64,000 bases of DNA from Homarus americanus (GCF_018991925.1 NW_024720711.1:3805332-3869331); one strand, 5' to 3'; positions 23,290 through 34,970 are shown, numbered from the stretch's first letter. The notes: generated by a model from the letters alone, not told the origin. Program-made: numbers and translations.

Positions 23290-23518
23290 CACCCTAGCTT
23301 ATTACACCTGGTGACCACTAACCTAAACTAACCAATACCTAACATTAACCTAACGTACCCGACGCTAACCTAACCTGCCCTAACGCTAATCTAACTTAAC
23401 CTAACGTACCCAAGCACTAACCTAACCTAAATTAACCCAACCCCTCAACCCTCAGGTAGAATTAAGGTGTTTAATTATCAGGTGAAATGAAGTGGGGTAG
23501 TTAATCTTCATGTGATCC
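23290..23518. mobile_element. Telomere-repeat-cored element, copy II (right terminus intact)
   Basis: CACCCTAGCTTATTACACC matches the inner left part of copy I. A decayed CCTAA core follows (23325-23440), then CAGGTAGAATTAAGGTGTTT, TAATTATCAGGTGAA and the terminus TAATCTTCATGTGATCC (23502-23518, one mismatch to copy III). The left 18-bp terminus is missing. Confidence 0.6.
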
Positions 23519-23755
23519 AGAGGGGCACAAAAGGCACTGTGTTTTGTTACATGACAAGTGCTGGGGATGTGGTAATTGTGGTGTGTGGTTAACAGTAATG
23601 GGTGTGTGTGTGTAGGAAATGTTGAGCAACAAGGTCGGCTAATGTTTTTTTTGGTCCTACCCCTGAGAAGCTTGTTTGACCGGCCTTGTTTACTGCATGG
23701 TTGTTCCTCCACCATATTGTTTATAAGAAATTATTAATAGTAGTAGTATTGAAAT

Positions 23756-23769
23756 TATTATTATTGATG

Positions 23770-23815
<46 letters not shown>

Positions 23816-23945
23816 CCATTACTATTATTAAATTTATTAATTTATTACTCTTAATATTTAAATTATAATTATTATTTTTATTGATGTTATTGTTATTATT
23901 GTTATTATTTTTGTATATTGTATTAATGTTTATTACTTGTCACCA
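23756..23945. repeat. (ATT)n microsatellite and AT-rich flank
   Basis: About 15 clean ATT units at 23769-23811, then decayed ATT-rich sequence. Confidence 0.93.
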
Positions 23946-24158
23946 GGTAAGCACGAGTGATGGTGGCTGATACACTGGGGTAGACTGAACCTCCCGTCAG
24001 GTTTGTGGTTGTGTGCGTGGGAGTCGTGTGCCAGGTGACCAGCAAGATGTCCTCACCCCCACACACACGAACACACTCGCCGAGGAGGAATTTCCTGTTG
24101 GGTAAGTCAAGAAGTGTGGGTGTGAGTGTGTACCTTTAGTGAGGTATTTATGATGATG

Positions 24159-24161
<3 letters not shown>

Positions 24162-24195
<34 letters not shown>
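24162..24195. repeat. (GA)n microsatellite
   Basis: About 16 GA units immediately before the SINE relic. Confidence 0.95.
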
Positions 24196-24201
<6 letters not shown>

Positions 24202-24224
24202 TATCTCATTATTTCCTTTTACCT

Positions 24225-24345
24225 GTTCATGGCTGAGACGACACAACGCTCGCATCCTGTCATGAGAGTCGATGGTTTGATCTCCGGGGCACACCTAGTC
24301 TACCTGGCTGTAAATGGATACCTGAATTTACGGTTCGTGAAGATC
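24225..24345 (+). mobile_element. tRNA-derived SINE relic
   Basis: TGGCTGAGACGACACAACGC (A-box-like, from 24230) and GGTTTGATCTCCGGGGC (B-box-like, from 24274) are followed by CACCTAGTCTACCTGGCTGT and AAATGGATACCTGAAT. The order of A box, B box, CACCTAG and (A)AATGG(G/A)TACCTG is the layout of a common decapod tRNA-derived SINE, known from general knowledge. The 3' tail is not recognisable. Confidence 0.6.
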
Positions 24346-24424
24346 AGACCGGTCGAGTGCTCTGTCGGCCACTCGACATATTTACGTACGGAAGACTTGG
24401 GTATAGTGTATCAATATTATCCCT

Positions 24425-24695
24425 ACACCATCTACACCACCCTCACCACCAACACCAACTCACCCATCAAAACCACCATCATCCTCACCACCATCATCCT
24501 CACCACCATCATCCTCACCACCAACACATCCCTCACCACCAACACATCCCTCACCCCTCACCACCACCATCACCCTCATCATCCTCTCCCTCAACACCCT
24601 CACCACCAACACACCCCTCACCACCACCATCACCCTCATCATCCGCTTCCTCACCACCCTCACCGCGTCACCACCCTGCACCACCACCATCTTGA
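24425..24695. repeat. CCA/CCT/CAT-rich compound trinucleotide repeat
   Basis: ACCACCATCATCCTC-type triplets. The His/Pro/Thr-rich frames are artefacts. Confidence 0.92.
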
Positions 24696-24835
24696 AGCTG
24701 CACTATCACCTCACCTCCGCTACGCACACAGGACCTGCATTTTCAAGTTAAGTTTCACCTTAACTGGAGTGTGACAACGGGTCTTGATCACACAAATATG
24801 GCGTCGACGTTGTAGTGAGACTCGACTAACAGGGA

Positions 24836-25170
24836 GCAGGACCTAACCTAACCCACCCCGACAGCTTAACATCCTAATCTAATCCACCCCGACAGTTTAC
24901 CAACCTAACCCACCCCGACAGCTTAACATCCTAACCTAACCCACCCCGACAGCTTACCAACCTAACCCACCCCGACAGCTTACCAACCTAACCCACCCCG
25001 ACAGCTTAACATCCTAACCTAACCCACCCCGACAGCTTACCAACCTAACCCACCATGACAATTACAAACCAACATAATCTAACCAAACTCTCATTAACCT
25101 AACACAACACACTACTCTGACACAACATTAACCTAACCTAACACAACATTAACCAAACATTAACCCGACG
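24836..25170. repeat. CCTAA repeat with CCACCCCGACAGCTTA higher-order units
   Basis: TAACCCACCCCGACAGCTTA recurs about eight times with alternate spacers (ACATCCTAACC or CCAACC), then decays into CATTAACC variants. A telomere-type pentamer has been captured into a larger unit. Confidence 0.82.
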
Positions 25171-25575
25171 TAATACTGGTGCCCACAATATTTAAGTCTT
25201 TGGCTCTACGAAATACACGAAGTCTTCCTAGGTACACATAAACTATCTCTCCCGCGTGATAAACATCCATTTGTCAGGTCAGGAAGGGCGGGCACGAGGC
25301 TACACCATGATGTTGTCTTTTGTCAGAATGTAACGCCTGAAGCTTGTGTAGACTTGGGATGATGCCCCCTGCGCCCCCTCCACCTCCCTCTTTCCTTCCT
25401 TCCCCTCCTCCTTCCTTTTCCTTCCCCTCCTCCTCCTCCATCCTTCTCCCCTCCCCTTCCTTCTCCCTCCCTTCCTCCCCCCCACGTTTTGTTCGTAAAT
25501 ATGCTGCTGTTATATTTGCTTGAAAAATGCTGCTGTTGTAACGGGGAACGTTTTTGTTTACTAGCGAAAATGCTG

Positions 25576-25611
<36 letters not shown>

Positions 25612-25770
25612 CTTGAAGATTCGCACGAGGAGATTTAATACTTTATGATATTTTTAATTGATCATAAAATATTCAAATGTACCTAAAAAAAATCCTAATT
25701 TAAGAGAAGATTCCGTTTATACCGAAAACTTTCTTGAAAATCCTCGAGTAGTGTAACCTGTAGTTAACAA
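25171..25770. repeat. No gene; pyrimidine tract (25370-25482) and (CT)n (25577-25608)
   Basis: A C/T-rich stretch and a CT microsatellite lie in otherwise unique AT-rich sequence. Confidence 0.75.
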
Positions 25771-25774
25771 TACA

Positions 25775-25890
25775 ATAGATGATCTAGTTAACTGTATATG
25801 TTGTAGTTAACTGTATATGATGTAGATAACTGTATAAGCTGTTTTTAACTGTATATTCTGTAGTTAACTGTATGTGCTGTAGTTAACACG
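25775..25890. repeat. ~20-bp minisatellite, about 6 units
   Basis: The unit is TTAACTGTATATGNTGTAG with one-base drift. Confidence 0.85.
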
Positions 25891-26627
25891 AATTCAATAA
25901 TTATAGTATGTATTATAATTAGCACACTAATTTCTGTAACCAGTACATAATTGCCTGTAATTTACATACTAATCTTACTTGTGTATACGTCCAAAAAATA
26001 AAAGTTTTGTAATATACGATACAGTGAGCACACTTGAGGATATGGGGGGGGGGTAATAGATGGTGCAATTACTGTAAAAAGTTGTGGGTAATTGTAACCC
26101 TAAGAAGGTGTTATGTAAGAATCTGTAATTGCCTCGTTAGGGAAAAGGTGTAGTTATAGGGGCTGTAACTTATCTGGGGGGGATAGCAGATGGGTGTGGG
26201 GAAGCAGGAGAGTGGGCGTGGGGCATATCAGGGGCAGGAGTGGGTGTGATAGTAGATGTAGGGCATTATGAAGGGCAGGAGTGGGCATGGTAGTAGACGT
26301 GGGGCAGGGGTGGGCGTGGTAGTGGGTGTGTGTGTACTGCGTGACCTGCTGTTTATTGATCTGAAGAGAGAGGCGGAGGCTGGGAAACTTGTCACCCCAC
26401 ACACACACTCTCTCTCTCTCTCTCTCTCTCTTTTCTAATCATCATATTATTATTATTCCCCCTCTCTCCTAATTTCTCTTTTACCCTTCTTTCCATTATC
26501 ATTCTTTCACCTCTCTCATTCCTCTATCTTCCCCTATTACCGTCATCATTATTATCCCCTTTGGTAATTTGTCATACCTACTTATTCATCATCATCATCA
26601 GGAATATCACCTTTAAGTTATCTCTCT

Positions 26628-26666
<39 letters not shown>

Positions 26667-26925
26667 AGTTCACCCAGGAGAGTTCTTGTAGCGACGCCTC
26701 ATACATCACACCAGCCAGGTAAATACCCCCCCCCCCCTTGTTTGTATAACCTTAAAAGCAATTAACCTAACCTAACCAAGACCACACCCCCACCACCACA
26801 CATATCTACAAGTGTATATTGTGTCAGGAAGAGGAAATGTTTTAAGAATAATGTGTAATGTCTTTATCTTACTTTATCTAATCTGTTAAACACAAATATT
26901 GGTAATGAATGAGACTAACTCGGAA
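25891..26925. repeat. No gene; GTGGGCGTGGTAG repeats and short microsatellites
   Basis: 26190-26325 repeats GGGCAGGAGTGGGCGTGG-like units. (CT)n lies at 26407-26432, (AC)n at 26631-26660 and a few CCTAA pentamers near 26763. Confidence 0.7.
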
Positions 26926-27235
26926 GTAGTGGTGGTAGTAGTAGTTAGGTGGTGCTGTACAGTAGTTGTTGTAGTTGGTGGTGGTGTTGTAGTGGTTATT
27001 GTAGTTGTTGTTGTTGTTGGTGTTGTAGTGATTATTGTAGTTGTTGTTGTTGGTGTTGTAGTAGTTGTAGTAACAGTAGTTTTAGTAGTTGTTGTATTAG
27101 TTGTAATAATTGTTGTGTTATTTGTAGGAGTAGTTATTGGTGTTGGTGTTATAATAGTACTGTAGTAGCTATTGTAGTAGTAATAGTAGCATTTATTGTT
27201 GCAGTAGTAGTAGTACAGTAGTAGTAGTGGACAGC
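26926..27235. repeat. GTT/GTA trinucleotide tract
   Basis: GTTGTAGTTGTTGTTG-type triplets span about 300 bp. The Val-rich and Cys-rich frames are artefacts. Confidence 0.93.
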
Positions 27236-27330
27236 TTCTTTAATACAATCCAAATTTCCTTTCAAGAAGACCATGTAACTTTGAGAATTTTGCCAAGGTC
27301 TAGGATGACAGGGAGACGCCTCCATTGATT

Positions 27331-27386
27331 GGTAGCCGCCTAGGCCTAAATGAAGAGGAAAAAAGACTGGATAGGCCTAGGCTACC
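27331..27386. other. Inverted repeat (hairpin), ~16-bp arms
   Basis: GGTAGCCGCCTAGGCCTA and TAGGCCTAGGCTACC are complementary apart from a two-base insertion, with a loop of about 20 bases. No transposon terminus or miRNA family was recognised. Confidence 0.7.
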
Positions 27387-28057
27387 ATATATAATCCATC
27401 GACTAGGGTACGGACCTGGCGAACGAAGAATTACCTTTGCATTTTTAAATAGATTACACTCCTTGTCTAGCCGCCCATTCTGTCCGACCTGAGGGGGGGG
27501 GGGTAGGTGGGCAAGCCGGCGGTCTGATTAATGGATGAAGAGGTTGGTTAATGGATGAATGAATGGGGAGGTTGGGAGTTGATGGATGGATGAATGAGTA
27601 GATTGATGGGTTGATGGATGGATGGATGAATGGGTAGGTGAGCTGGTTGAAGAATGGATAGATGTGTTAGTGGGTAGGTTGGCGAGTTAATAGATGGATG
27701 GATACGTGGGTTAATAGAACGATAGATGGATAGACAGGAGATAGACTAAAAAAATGGAAAGCAAAAACTGGGTTAATAAAAGTATATCGATGATTAGGAT
27801 ACATATAAAGTTTTTTAGAAAGTAATGAAAGAAAAAGTCAAAATAACTGTGTTAACATTACCCTGAGCTTGGAGAAAGTTTGTGAAAGGTTAGTAGGGAA
27901 AGTTTACGTCCTGCATTATACTTTTAATGATATGAAGACAAAATTTAGAAAGTCACTCAAAATCCCGGAAGTGAAAATAATAATAAAAATTGAAGGACCT
28001 GGATTTTAAAGGGTTCGTGAAATATTCAATATGGCGGCAAGTTAAGACCTGAGACTT

Positions 28058-28058
<1 letters not shown>
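27387..28058. repeat. No gene; degenerate GGATGAATGG/GATA tract (27525-27740)
   Basis: GGTTGATGGATGGATGAATG-type repeats, then AT-rich unique sequence. Confidence 0.65.
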
Positions 28059-28093
<35 letters not shown>

Positions 28094-28183
28094 TAGATAG
28101 ATACAGTAGATAGATAGATCGACAGACTTATTATTACCCCCCACATTGAGGTTTGTTTGTCTTTATGATCCAGACCAAACAGA

Positions 28184-28218
<35 letters not shown>
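28059..28218. repeat. (AC)n, (GATA)n and (GA)n microsatellites
   Basis: (AC)n is at 28059-28091, GATA units at 28092-28120, and (GA)n at 28186-28215. Confidence 0.95.
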
Positions 28219-28299
28219 TAAAAAAAGATGCAGAGGATAGATAAATAACCGATAAAGGGAGATAAGAAATAATTGGATGAAGACGAGGAGTAAGACCAT

Positions 28300-28490
28300 A
28301 AAAGGTACTGAAGTGATGTTTTAAGGGATCAGAGGAGATTATTAAGGAAATATGTTATTTAAGGGATCAGGAGCAGTTATTTTAAGGTATTAGATGCTGT
28401 TATTTAAGGGGTTATGGGCAGTTATTTAAGAGTTGTAGTTAGTTTTATTTAAGGGGCTTTAGGCAGTGTTATTTAAGGTGATTTGAGAAT
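28300..28490. repeat. Degenerate ~30-bp repeat around TTATTTAAGGG
   Basis: TTATTTAAGGG(A/G)T recurs six to seven times with spacers such as GCAGTTATTT. Confidence 0.75.
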
Positions 28491-29300
28491 GTACCTAAAA
28501 TCTGAAAAGTAGCAATTAGAGGAAGCCCAAATGTATGTATGTATATATATGTATGTATGTATGTGTATATGTGTGTGTGTGCGCGTGTGAATAAAAGTTT
28601 GTAAAGGTAAATAAATATAGGGATTTGGAAGGTAGTTTTTACACACTACTGTTGGGTTAATTGTTATGTTGACCCAGTGAAGCGTGTTGTATTGTACATA
28701 GGGGGTATATACACTACAGTACAGGTGTTTGTTTGTATACTGTATATATATACCTGTTCTTGTCGTGTATAATAGTATAGTATCAATGTTTGTTGTTTCA
28801 TTGTAATGCATTTTTATTTGTCTGTTTAATTGTTTTTGTTTTACTGGCATTTATTTTTTTATTTTTTTTCTTGTTTATGGGTTTTTTTTTTTTGTCTATT
28901 TTTTATTCTTAATTTTGTTTATTTGTTTTTAAAAATCGGTTTGAGAGTCCCAAATAAAAGAAAAAATCAAATTAAGCTTCGGGAAAAAAAATACTAAAAT
29001 GTAAAAAAAAAAAATATCCACTTTTAGTTTTTCAGTTTCAGTAAAAAATACCTCGAGGGAATTGAAAGCAAGTTGAAATTGGGCCTGGAGTTGAATATTT
29101 CTAGGAGGGTGGTGGGGGTGGGGGGAGGATTGATGGGAGGGGTTGAAAAGAAGGTGGTATTTATGAGATGGGGAGGGAGAGGAGGAGGTATTTCTGAGTT
29201 GGGGGGGTGAAAGAATTGAAAGAAAGGTGGTATTTATGAGATAGTAGGAAGAGAAGTGTTTATGAGGAGCTGAGAATAGAGGATTGTCGGTGGGGAAAGT
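28491..29300. other. No gene; (ATGT)n, T-rich and G-rich low-complexity sequence
   Basis: ATGT/GT runs lie at 28531-28588, T-rich sequence at 28843-28935, and a GGAGGTATTTATGAG-type repeat at 29095-29265. Confidence 0.6.
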
Positions 29301-30340
29301 TATCTCTCTCTCTCTCTCTCTCTCTCGTGTATTGGAAGAAGTGGACAACTAGAACAGAGAAACCTGGAACGTGCCTTAGTCAATACCCGGACCTTGGCTA
29401 GTAGTTGTTGTTGTTGTGATGGTAGTAGGGCCTTTGAATTGTGGTAGTTGACAGTAGTTTTTTGGTGGTGGTGGTAGTGGGGGTTGTAATAGTTGTAGGT
29501 TATGTCTGTAAATGGTGATAATGGTACTAGTAGTGAATAATTGTAGTGATGGTGGTTGTGGTGAAATCTGGTGGTTGTGGTGAAATCTGGTGGTAGGTGG
29601 TGATCGTTTAGGCTACGTTGGTTGGTACTGGTGGTGGTGAAAGCTGGTGGTGGTAGAGTAGGTGTTCCCTGGGGTATAACCTGGCTCTCTCTCTCTCTCT
29701 CTCTCTCTCCTCCCTCCCCTTTACCTGACGTTATCAACCTATGCCTACCTCGGGAGGGTAGTGGTCATGGTGTGTGGTTGTGATGGTGGTGTGGTTGGTG
29801 GTGGTGTGTGGTCGTTGTGATGGTGGTGTGTGGTTGTGATGGTGGCGTGTGGTTGTGATGGTGGCGTATGGTTGTGGTGTTACAGGTGGTTACTGATGGC
29901 GGTGTGGCTGTGATTCCCGCTGCTGTGCCTAGTGGCTACTGTGCTGCATTAACGTTGCTGTTTATTACACTGGCGGTAGGTACAGCTATTACTGTTGATT
30001 GGATGACGGCTTTAGGGTGTACTGGCTGGCTCGTCTCCAAGCTCTCATAACGGTGCTGTTTCCCGGGCTTAGCTGCTGGCTGGAATGGTGGTGGTGGTGG
30101 TTGTTGTTGGTGGTAATGGTAGTAGTCGTGGGTGGTAGTGTAGGTTGGTGGAAGTGAAGAATTGTGGTGGAGGTGGTGTTGGAGGTTGGTAGGGGTGGAG
30201 GCTAGTGGTAGTGGAGGCGAGTGGTGGTGGGGGCTGGTGGTAGTGAAGAAGTGTGGTGGTGATGGAGGCTAGTGGTGGTGGTGAAGAGGTGTTTTTGTGG
30301 TGGTGTAGGAAGACGGTAGTGGCATTGAGGGTGGTAGCAA
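29301..30340. repeat. GGT/GTT-rich low-complexity block with two (CT)n runs
   Basis: (CT)n is at 29303-29326 and 29684-29709. 29755-29880 repeats GGTGTGTGGTTGTGATGGT. 30085-30300 is GGTGGTGG-rich. A hydrophobic frame at 29868-30050 is noted and rejected below. Confidence 0.8.
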
Positions 30341-30660
30341 CATTCCCAGATTTCCCCAAAGAGTTACCGCACCTCCCTCCCTCCCTCCCATGATGGAAAG
30401 GCAGAGATGGGTTGGCAGATAGAGGAAAAGGGATGAGGAGGGAGGGAGGGAAAGAGCAGATAGTGGCGTGATACAAAGATGGGAGGAAAGGAAGAAAGTT
30501 TGGAAAGGGAAATAGGAAGGAGGAAATGAGAGATGGGTGATAAAGAATGTAGGAGAGAGAGAGAGAGGTGAGTCATGGTGTAAGAAATGGGTGTAGAGAG
30601 AGAGAGAGTTTAAGGCCCGGAACCATGGGTAGCTAGCGGGGAAATAGGAGAGGCAGGAGG
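30341..30660. repeat. Purine-rich GGAGG/GAAAG tract
   Basis: Mostly A/G on the + strand, with (GA)n at 30553-30567 and 30596-30608. Confidence 0.8.
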
Positions 30661-30869
30661 GGTACACGTTTGGTAATGGTAAGTGGTGCTGTGACACGTA
30701 GAAATGGGTGTTGGTTTGGAAATAGGGACGTTAAATGTTTGTTCGAGAAATGGGTTGATTTGTCGGGGAAGGGGTAAGAAACGGTAGAGAAATAAACCAG
30801 GGATTGGAGATTGGTTAAAATAGGACTGAAGTCATTGAGACAGGTATTGTACGAGGTGTTTAATGTTGG

Positions 30870-31095
30870 CTTTGGAAATGGACAGATGTGTGAGAATAGG
30901 TTTTGGAAATGGACAGGTGTGTGAGAAGGGGTTTTGGAAATGGACAGGTGTGTGTATGAAGGGGTTGTAGAAATGGGTGGGTGTGAGAAAGAGGTTTTAG
31001 AAATGGACAGATGTATGTGAGAATGGGTTTTAAAAATGGACAGGTATATGTAAGAACGTGTTCGTGAAATGGACAGGTGTGTGAGAAAAAGAGTA
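30870..31095. repeat. Degenerate 30-40-bp minisatellite
   Basis: GAAATGGACAGGTGTGTGAG with GGTTTTGG spacers recurs six to seven times. Confidence 0.85.
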
Positions 31096-31234
31096 TTGGT
31101 GACGGTGAGTGGTTGAGGGTATTGGATAAAAGCTCTTGCACACATCACAGGCAAAATATGGTAGCCTTAGACTCCACCTGAAGACTCTTGTATTGTTTTT
31201 CCGATACCTGCATGATCCTACTGTACGTCCAGAT

Positions 31235-31490
31235 TCCCAAAAAAGATTCCTACGGCTTCTACGATTCCTATGGGTTTTACGATTCTTACGGCTCCTACGA
31301 TTTCTAAGGTTCCTACGATTCTTACATTCCTACGATTCCTAAGGTACCTATGGCTCCTAAGGTTCCTACGATTCCTAAGGTTCCTACGGTTCCTACGGCC
31401 CCTACAATTCCTACGATTCCTAAGGTTCCTACGATTCCTAAGGTTCCTACGGCTCCTAAGGTTCTTACGATTCCTACGATTCCTACTATG
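31235..31490. repeat. 9-bp repeat (CCTACGATT / CCTAAGGTT)
   Basis: About 27 nine-base units alternate between CCTACGATT, CCTAAGGTT and CCTACGGCT. Frames open on both strands are a by-product. Confidence 0.93.
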
Positions 31491-31734
31491 AATATTTCTC
31501 GTTTAAGTGAAGATGTAGGACTTCTCGCGTAACATATTGATTTCTTTAGCAAACGCGTCCAAGGGCACACCCATGGTCTACCTTAACTGCAGCTGTTAAC
31601 CTAGGAATCTGTCTTAACTACATAGCGTTCAGGTAAGATTCCCTTGATGCGTTCACTTAACACTAGACGAAATTAACGTACGACCAAAGCAATGTAGAAA
31701 AGATGTTGAGTTAATGTTAACTCCTAACTTGTGC
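31491..31734. other. Nothing recognised
   Basis: A short unique stretch. Confidence 0.4.
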
Positions 31735-31905
31735 TAAGTGAATGTATCTAGTTAAGGTAAGGTATCAGGTGAACGTTTCTAGTTAAGGTAAGGTGTCAGG
31801 TGAACGTTTCTAGTTAAGGTAAGGTGTTGGGTGAAGGTTTCTAATTAAGGCTGGTGTCAAGTGAACGTTTCAAGTTGAGGTTGGTTATAAGGTGAAGGTT
31901 TCATA
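31735..31905. repeat. ~31-bp minisatellite, about 5 units
   Basis: The unit is AGTTAAGGTAAGGTGTCAGG plus TGAACGTTTCT, decaying to the right. Confidence 0.88.
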
Positions 31906-32232
31906 TTAACGTTGAATCTAAATGTAATTGTAATGTTAATTTTTGGGGGGTTTTAGCTTAAGTTAATTAATCAGACAGGTGCATTCATATTCCACTTACT
32001 AGGAAACCTTTTTTTTATTTATATAAGAATCTGGGGCCAGGGTGGTGAGTGGTTGTAATGGCTGTGTGTTTCTCTTGACCCTTCAGATTGTTGCTACACT
32101 CGGGGGGTGAGGCAGGCCGTCAGCTTTAACTCGATAAATCACCAACGCCCCAGAAATTTTCACTTGTTTTGGAAATGAATTTTGGCGGGGATGCTGGGAG
32201 GTGTTGACTGATTTGTTATTATTTTACAAGGC

Positions 32233-32266
<34 letters not shown>

Positions 32267-32919
32267 AAAGTTTGAGACTGTGTGAAGTGTTTCATCATAA
32301 GACTTTAATTAATGTTTTAAGCCTTGAAGATAGCCAAATTCTGGGTCCACAATAGAGTAGTTTCCCCTGAACGGACGTCACATTTTTTTCATTCTTCATT
32401 GATTTGTAAAGTATCACCAGATAGGACACTCCTCGCATGTTTACGATATTATTTACGGGAATCATGGGAGGAAAATACTGTGTTTATTAATGCTAAAAGT
32501 ATATTTGAAGCAAGATGTTGGGATAAATTAAGAGAGAGAATAATGAATCGGGGGAGAGAACTGATAAATAAGATGTATATGAACTAGTTGAACTCTTCTT
32601 AACATTTATATGAGACTTGAAACCCCGTTCCCCGCCCCCCTCCCTAAATATGCACCTTGTACATTAATTAAATTGAACACGTCATGAAATTAACTTCCTT
32701 CCCGGACTTAATAGCAACATGATCATTTAGAGGAAACAAAAAATCAAGAATATCATTTTTTTCGTTGCACATAAAACTGAGTCAGGTTTTTCCCCTTCCG
32801 GCTGGCTTCCTCCTGGGCCGTGAGAGGTTTTAAGACCCTTGTGTTAAGTGTGATATGCAGTCTGGTTACCATTACAAAGCTACCCATTGTGTCTAGGCGT
32901 CCGTGCGTGTGTGTATGTG
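31906..32919. other. No gene seen; (GT)n at 32238-32264
   Basis: Unique AT-rich sequence. The 87-codon frame at 32324-32587 (+) is unrecognised: it has charged residues and ordinary composition but no known motif, so it is probably chance. Confidence 0.45.
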
Positions 32920-33372
32920 TGTGGGAAGGGGTGAATGTTGTGTGTGTGGGGTGGGGTGGGGTGGATGTTGTGTGTGTGGGGTGGATGTTGTGTGTGTGTG
33001 TGTGTGGGAAGAGGTGAATGTGTGTGTGTGTGTGTGGGGGTGAGGTGGATGTTGTGTGTGGGGTGGGGTGGATGTTGTGTGTGTGTGTGTGGGAAGGGGT
33101 GAATGTTGTGTGTGTGTGTGGGAGGGTGGATGTTGTGTGTGTGTGTGTGGGGTGGTGGATGTGTGTGTGTGGGGGAGGGGTGGATGTTGACTGCGTGGGT
33201 GTGTGTGGGGAGGGTGGATGTTGACTGCGTGGGTGTGTGTGGTAGGGGTGGATGTGTGTGTGTGTGTGTGGGGTGGGTGGATGTTGTGTGTGTGGGGAGG
33301 GGTGGATGTTGACTGCGTGGGTGTGTGTGGGGGGGGTGGATGTTGTGTGTGTGTAGAGGGTATGTGTGGGTG
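32920..33372. repeat. GTGTG/GGGGTGGATGTT minisatellite
   Basis: GGTGGATGTTGTGTGTG and GACTGCGTGGGTGTGTG units intermix over 450 bp. The Cys/Val and His/Thr/Pro frames are artefacts. Confidence 0.9.
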
Positions 33373-33616
33373 TGTGTCTTTATGACATGGTTGCAAGCTT
33401 TATGACTGATAAGATAAAATTTCGGTACTTTATTTGACCAGAGATAAGATAGCGAGGGTGACTGTTACTGCTCACACACACACACACTCAAGATCACTTA
33501 ACTACCACACCACCACCTCCACCTAACCACCACATCACTTAACTACCACAGACGGTAAATTGCATCTTGACCTGCCCCGCATTACTCAAGTGCTTAGAGG
33601 TCAACAGCATCAGAAT

Positions 33617-33619
<3 letters not shown>

Positions 33620-33657
<38 letters not shown>
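33620..33657. repeat. (CT)n microsatellite
   Basis: About 18 CT units. Confidence 0.96.
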
Positions 33658-33660
<3 letters not shown>

Positions 33661-33684
33661 TTATCTAGCGTTGTACTGTACAAA

Positions 33685-34160
33685 GGTGATTGGTGGAAAG
33701 CTGTCGTTGTATATATCTTTCCGTGTCTGTGATTGGAGGAGAGAGCAGTACACGCCTTTGCATTTTGTTGATTGGTGGAAAGAAACCAGTCTCCTTGTGG
33801 TTGATTGGCGGGGAGGGCAATCACCTTATCACTGATTGGAGGAGAGACCGCAGTCATCTTCTGGCTGATTGGAGGGGAGGTCTATCATCTTATTTCTGAT
33901 TGGAGGGGAGTTATATCATCTTAGTTTTGGTTAGAAGGGAGATCTGTCATCTTACTTCTGATTGGAGGGGAAGTCTGTCATCTTATTTCTGATTGGAGGG
34001 GAAAGGGCTGTCGTCTTACTTCTCATTGGAGGAGACATTATTCACTTTATCGCTGACTGGGGGAGAAAACAATCACCGTATCGCTGATTGGTGGGGAGAG
34101 CAAACCACTTTAATGCTGATTGGTGGAAAGAGCAAGCATCTCGATTCCTATTGGGCGAGC
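33685..34160. repeat. ~30-bp minisatellite carrying a CCAAT-box core in nearly every unit
   Basis: About 15 units of 25-40 bp share (C/T)TGATTGG(A/T)GG followed by GGAG/AAAG. Reverse-complemented, CTGATTGG is CCAATCAG, the best NF-Y core. At least eleven units keep ATTGG, and others are near-misses (GACTGGGG, TCTATTGGG). The unit tail has ATCTTATTT or CACCTTATC. Open frames here are by-products. Confidence 0.9.
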
Positions 34161-34415
34161 TGTTGTCACATCATATACTTAACCGAATTAGTGTAAGTTG
34201 GGGCTGTGTGTGTTGTTGTGAAATTGCTCCCATAACACAACATATCTTGGAACCAGTATCGTCTGGTGAACTATTTGCCCCCTTCCCCCACACACACAGT
34301 TAATATTTCCTTAGCACTTAACAACACAACAAAAAACATCATCTTGATAACTTGAACTAGTAGCATGACCTGTTGACTTGGAAACAATGTTCTACGTCGA
34401 CCTTTATACTCACTG
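34161..34415. other. Nothing recognised
   Basis: A unique stretch between two minisatellites. Confidence 0.4.
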
Positions 34416-34690
34416 ACTGCGTTAACTGTCTGACTGGGTTAACTAACTGCCTGACTGGGTTAACTAACTGCCCTATTGGGTTAACTAATTGCCTTACTGG
34501 GTTAACTAACTGCCTTACTGGGTTAACTAACTGTCTGACTGGGTTAACTGCCTGACTGGGTTGACTAACTGCCTGACTCGGCTAACTAACTGCCTTATTG
34601 GGTTAACTAACTGCCTTATTGGGTTAACTAACTGCCTGACTGGGTTACCTAACTGCCTGACTGGGTTGACTGGTTGATTAACTAACTGAC
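34416..34690. repeat. 21-bp minisatellite, about 12 units
   Basis: The unit is CTGACTGGGTTAACTAACTG plus C. GTTAAC (a HpaI-type palindrome) recurs in most units. Confidence 0.94.
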
Positions 34691-34808
34691 TGACTGACTA
34701 ATTTGACTGATTGACCTACACATTGCACCGCTATAATAGGTCGCCGCCCGTTGTTAACATTTGCGGAGTTAATGGCGACGAGGTCATGCAATTACCACCT
34801 GTCATCGT

Positions 34809-34853
34809 TTAGAGGCCAGGTAACGACCAAAGGTTAACTTACCTGGCCTCTAA
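34809..34853. other. Perfect 15-bp inverted repeat with a 15-base loop
   Basis: TTAGAGGCCAGGTAA (34809-34823) pairs perfectly with TTACCTGGCCTCTAA (34839-34853). Flanks do not extend the stem. It is too short for a typical pre-miRNA, and no T-run terminator follows. Confidence 0.85.
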
Positions 34854-34970
34854 GGTGTCCTAGATGTTGTGTCTGGTAACTTTCTATTGAGTCTTTAATA
34901 TTTAAGATATATAGTATACCTTTGTGTTTGTATTAACTATATATGTAACTAACTGGAAAAAATAGTGTAC

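Noticed and set aside
24047..24101. Possible first exon MSSPPHTRTHSPRRNFLL followed by GGTAAGTC
   Set aside because: The donor is good, but the 18 codons match no family and the start sits in CA-rich, low-complexity sequence. One splice-like site in 64 kb is expected by chance.
29868..30050. Hydrophobic 60-codon frame (TLLFITLAVGTAITVDW) after a TTACAG acceptor-like site
   Set aside because: It was considered as a later tetraspanin exon. It lacks the CCG motif and other landmarks, and the frame starts inside a GGTGTG repeat without a pyrimidine tract.
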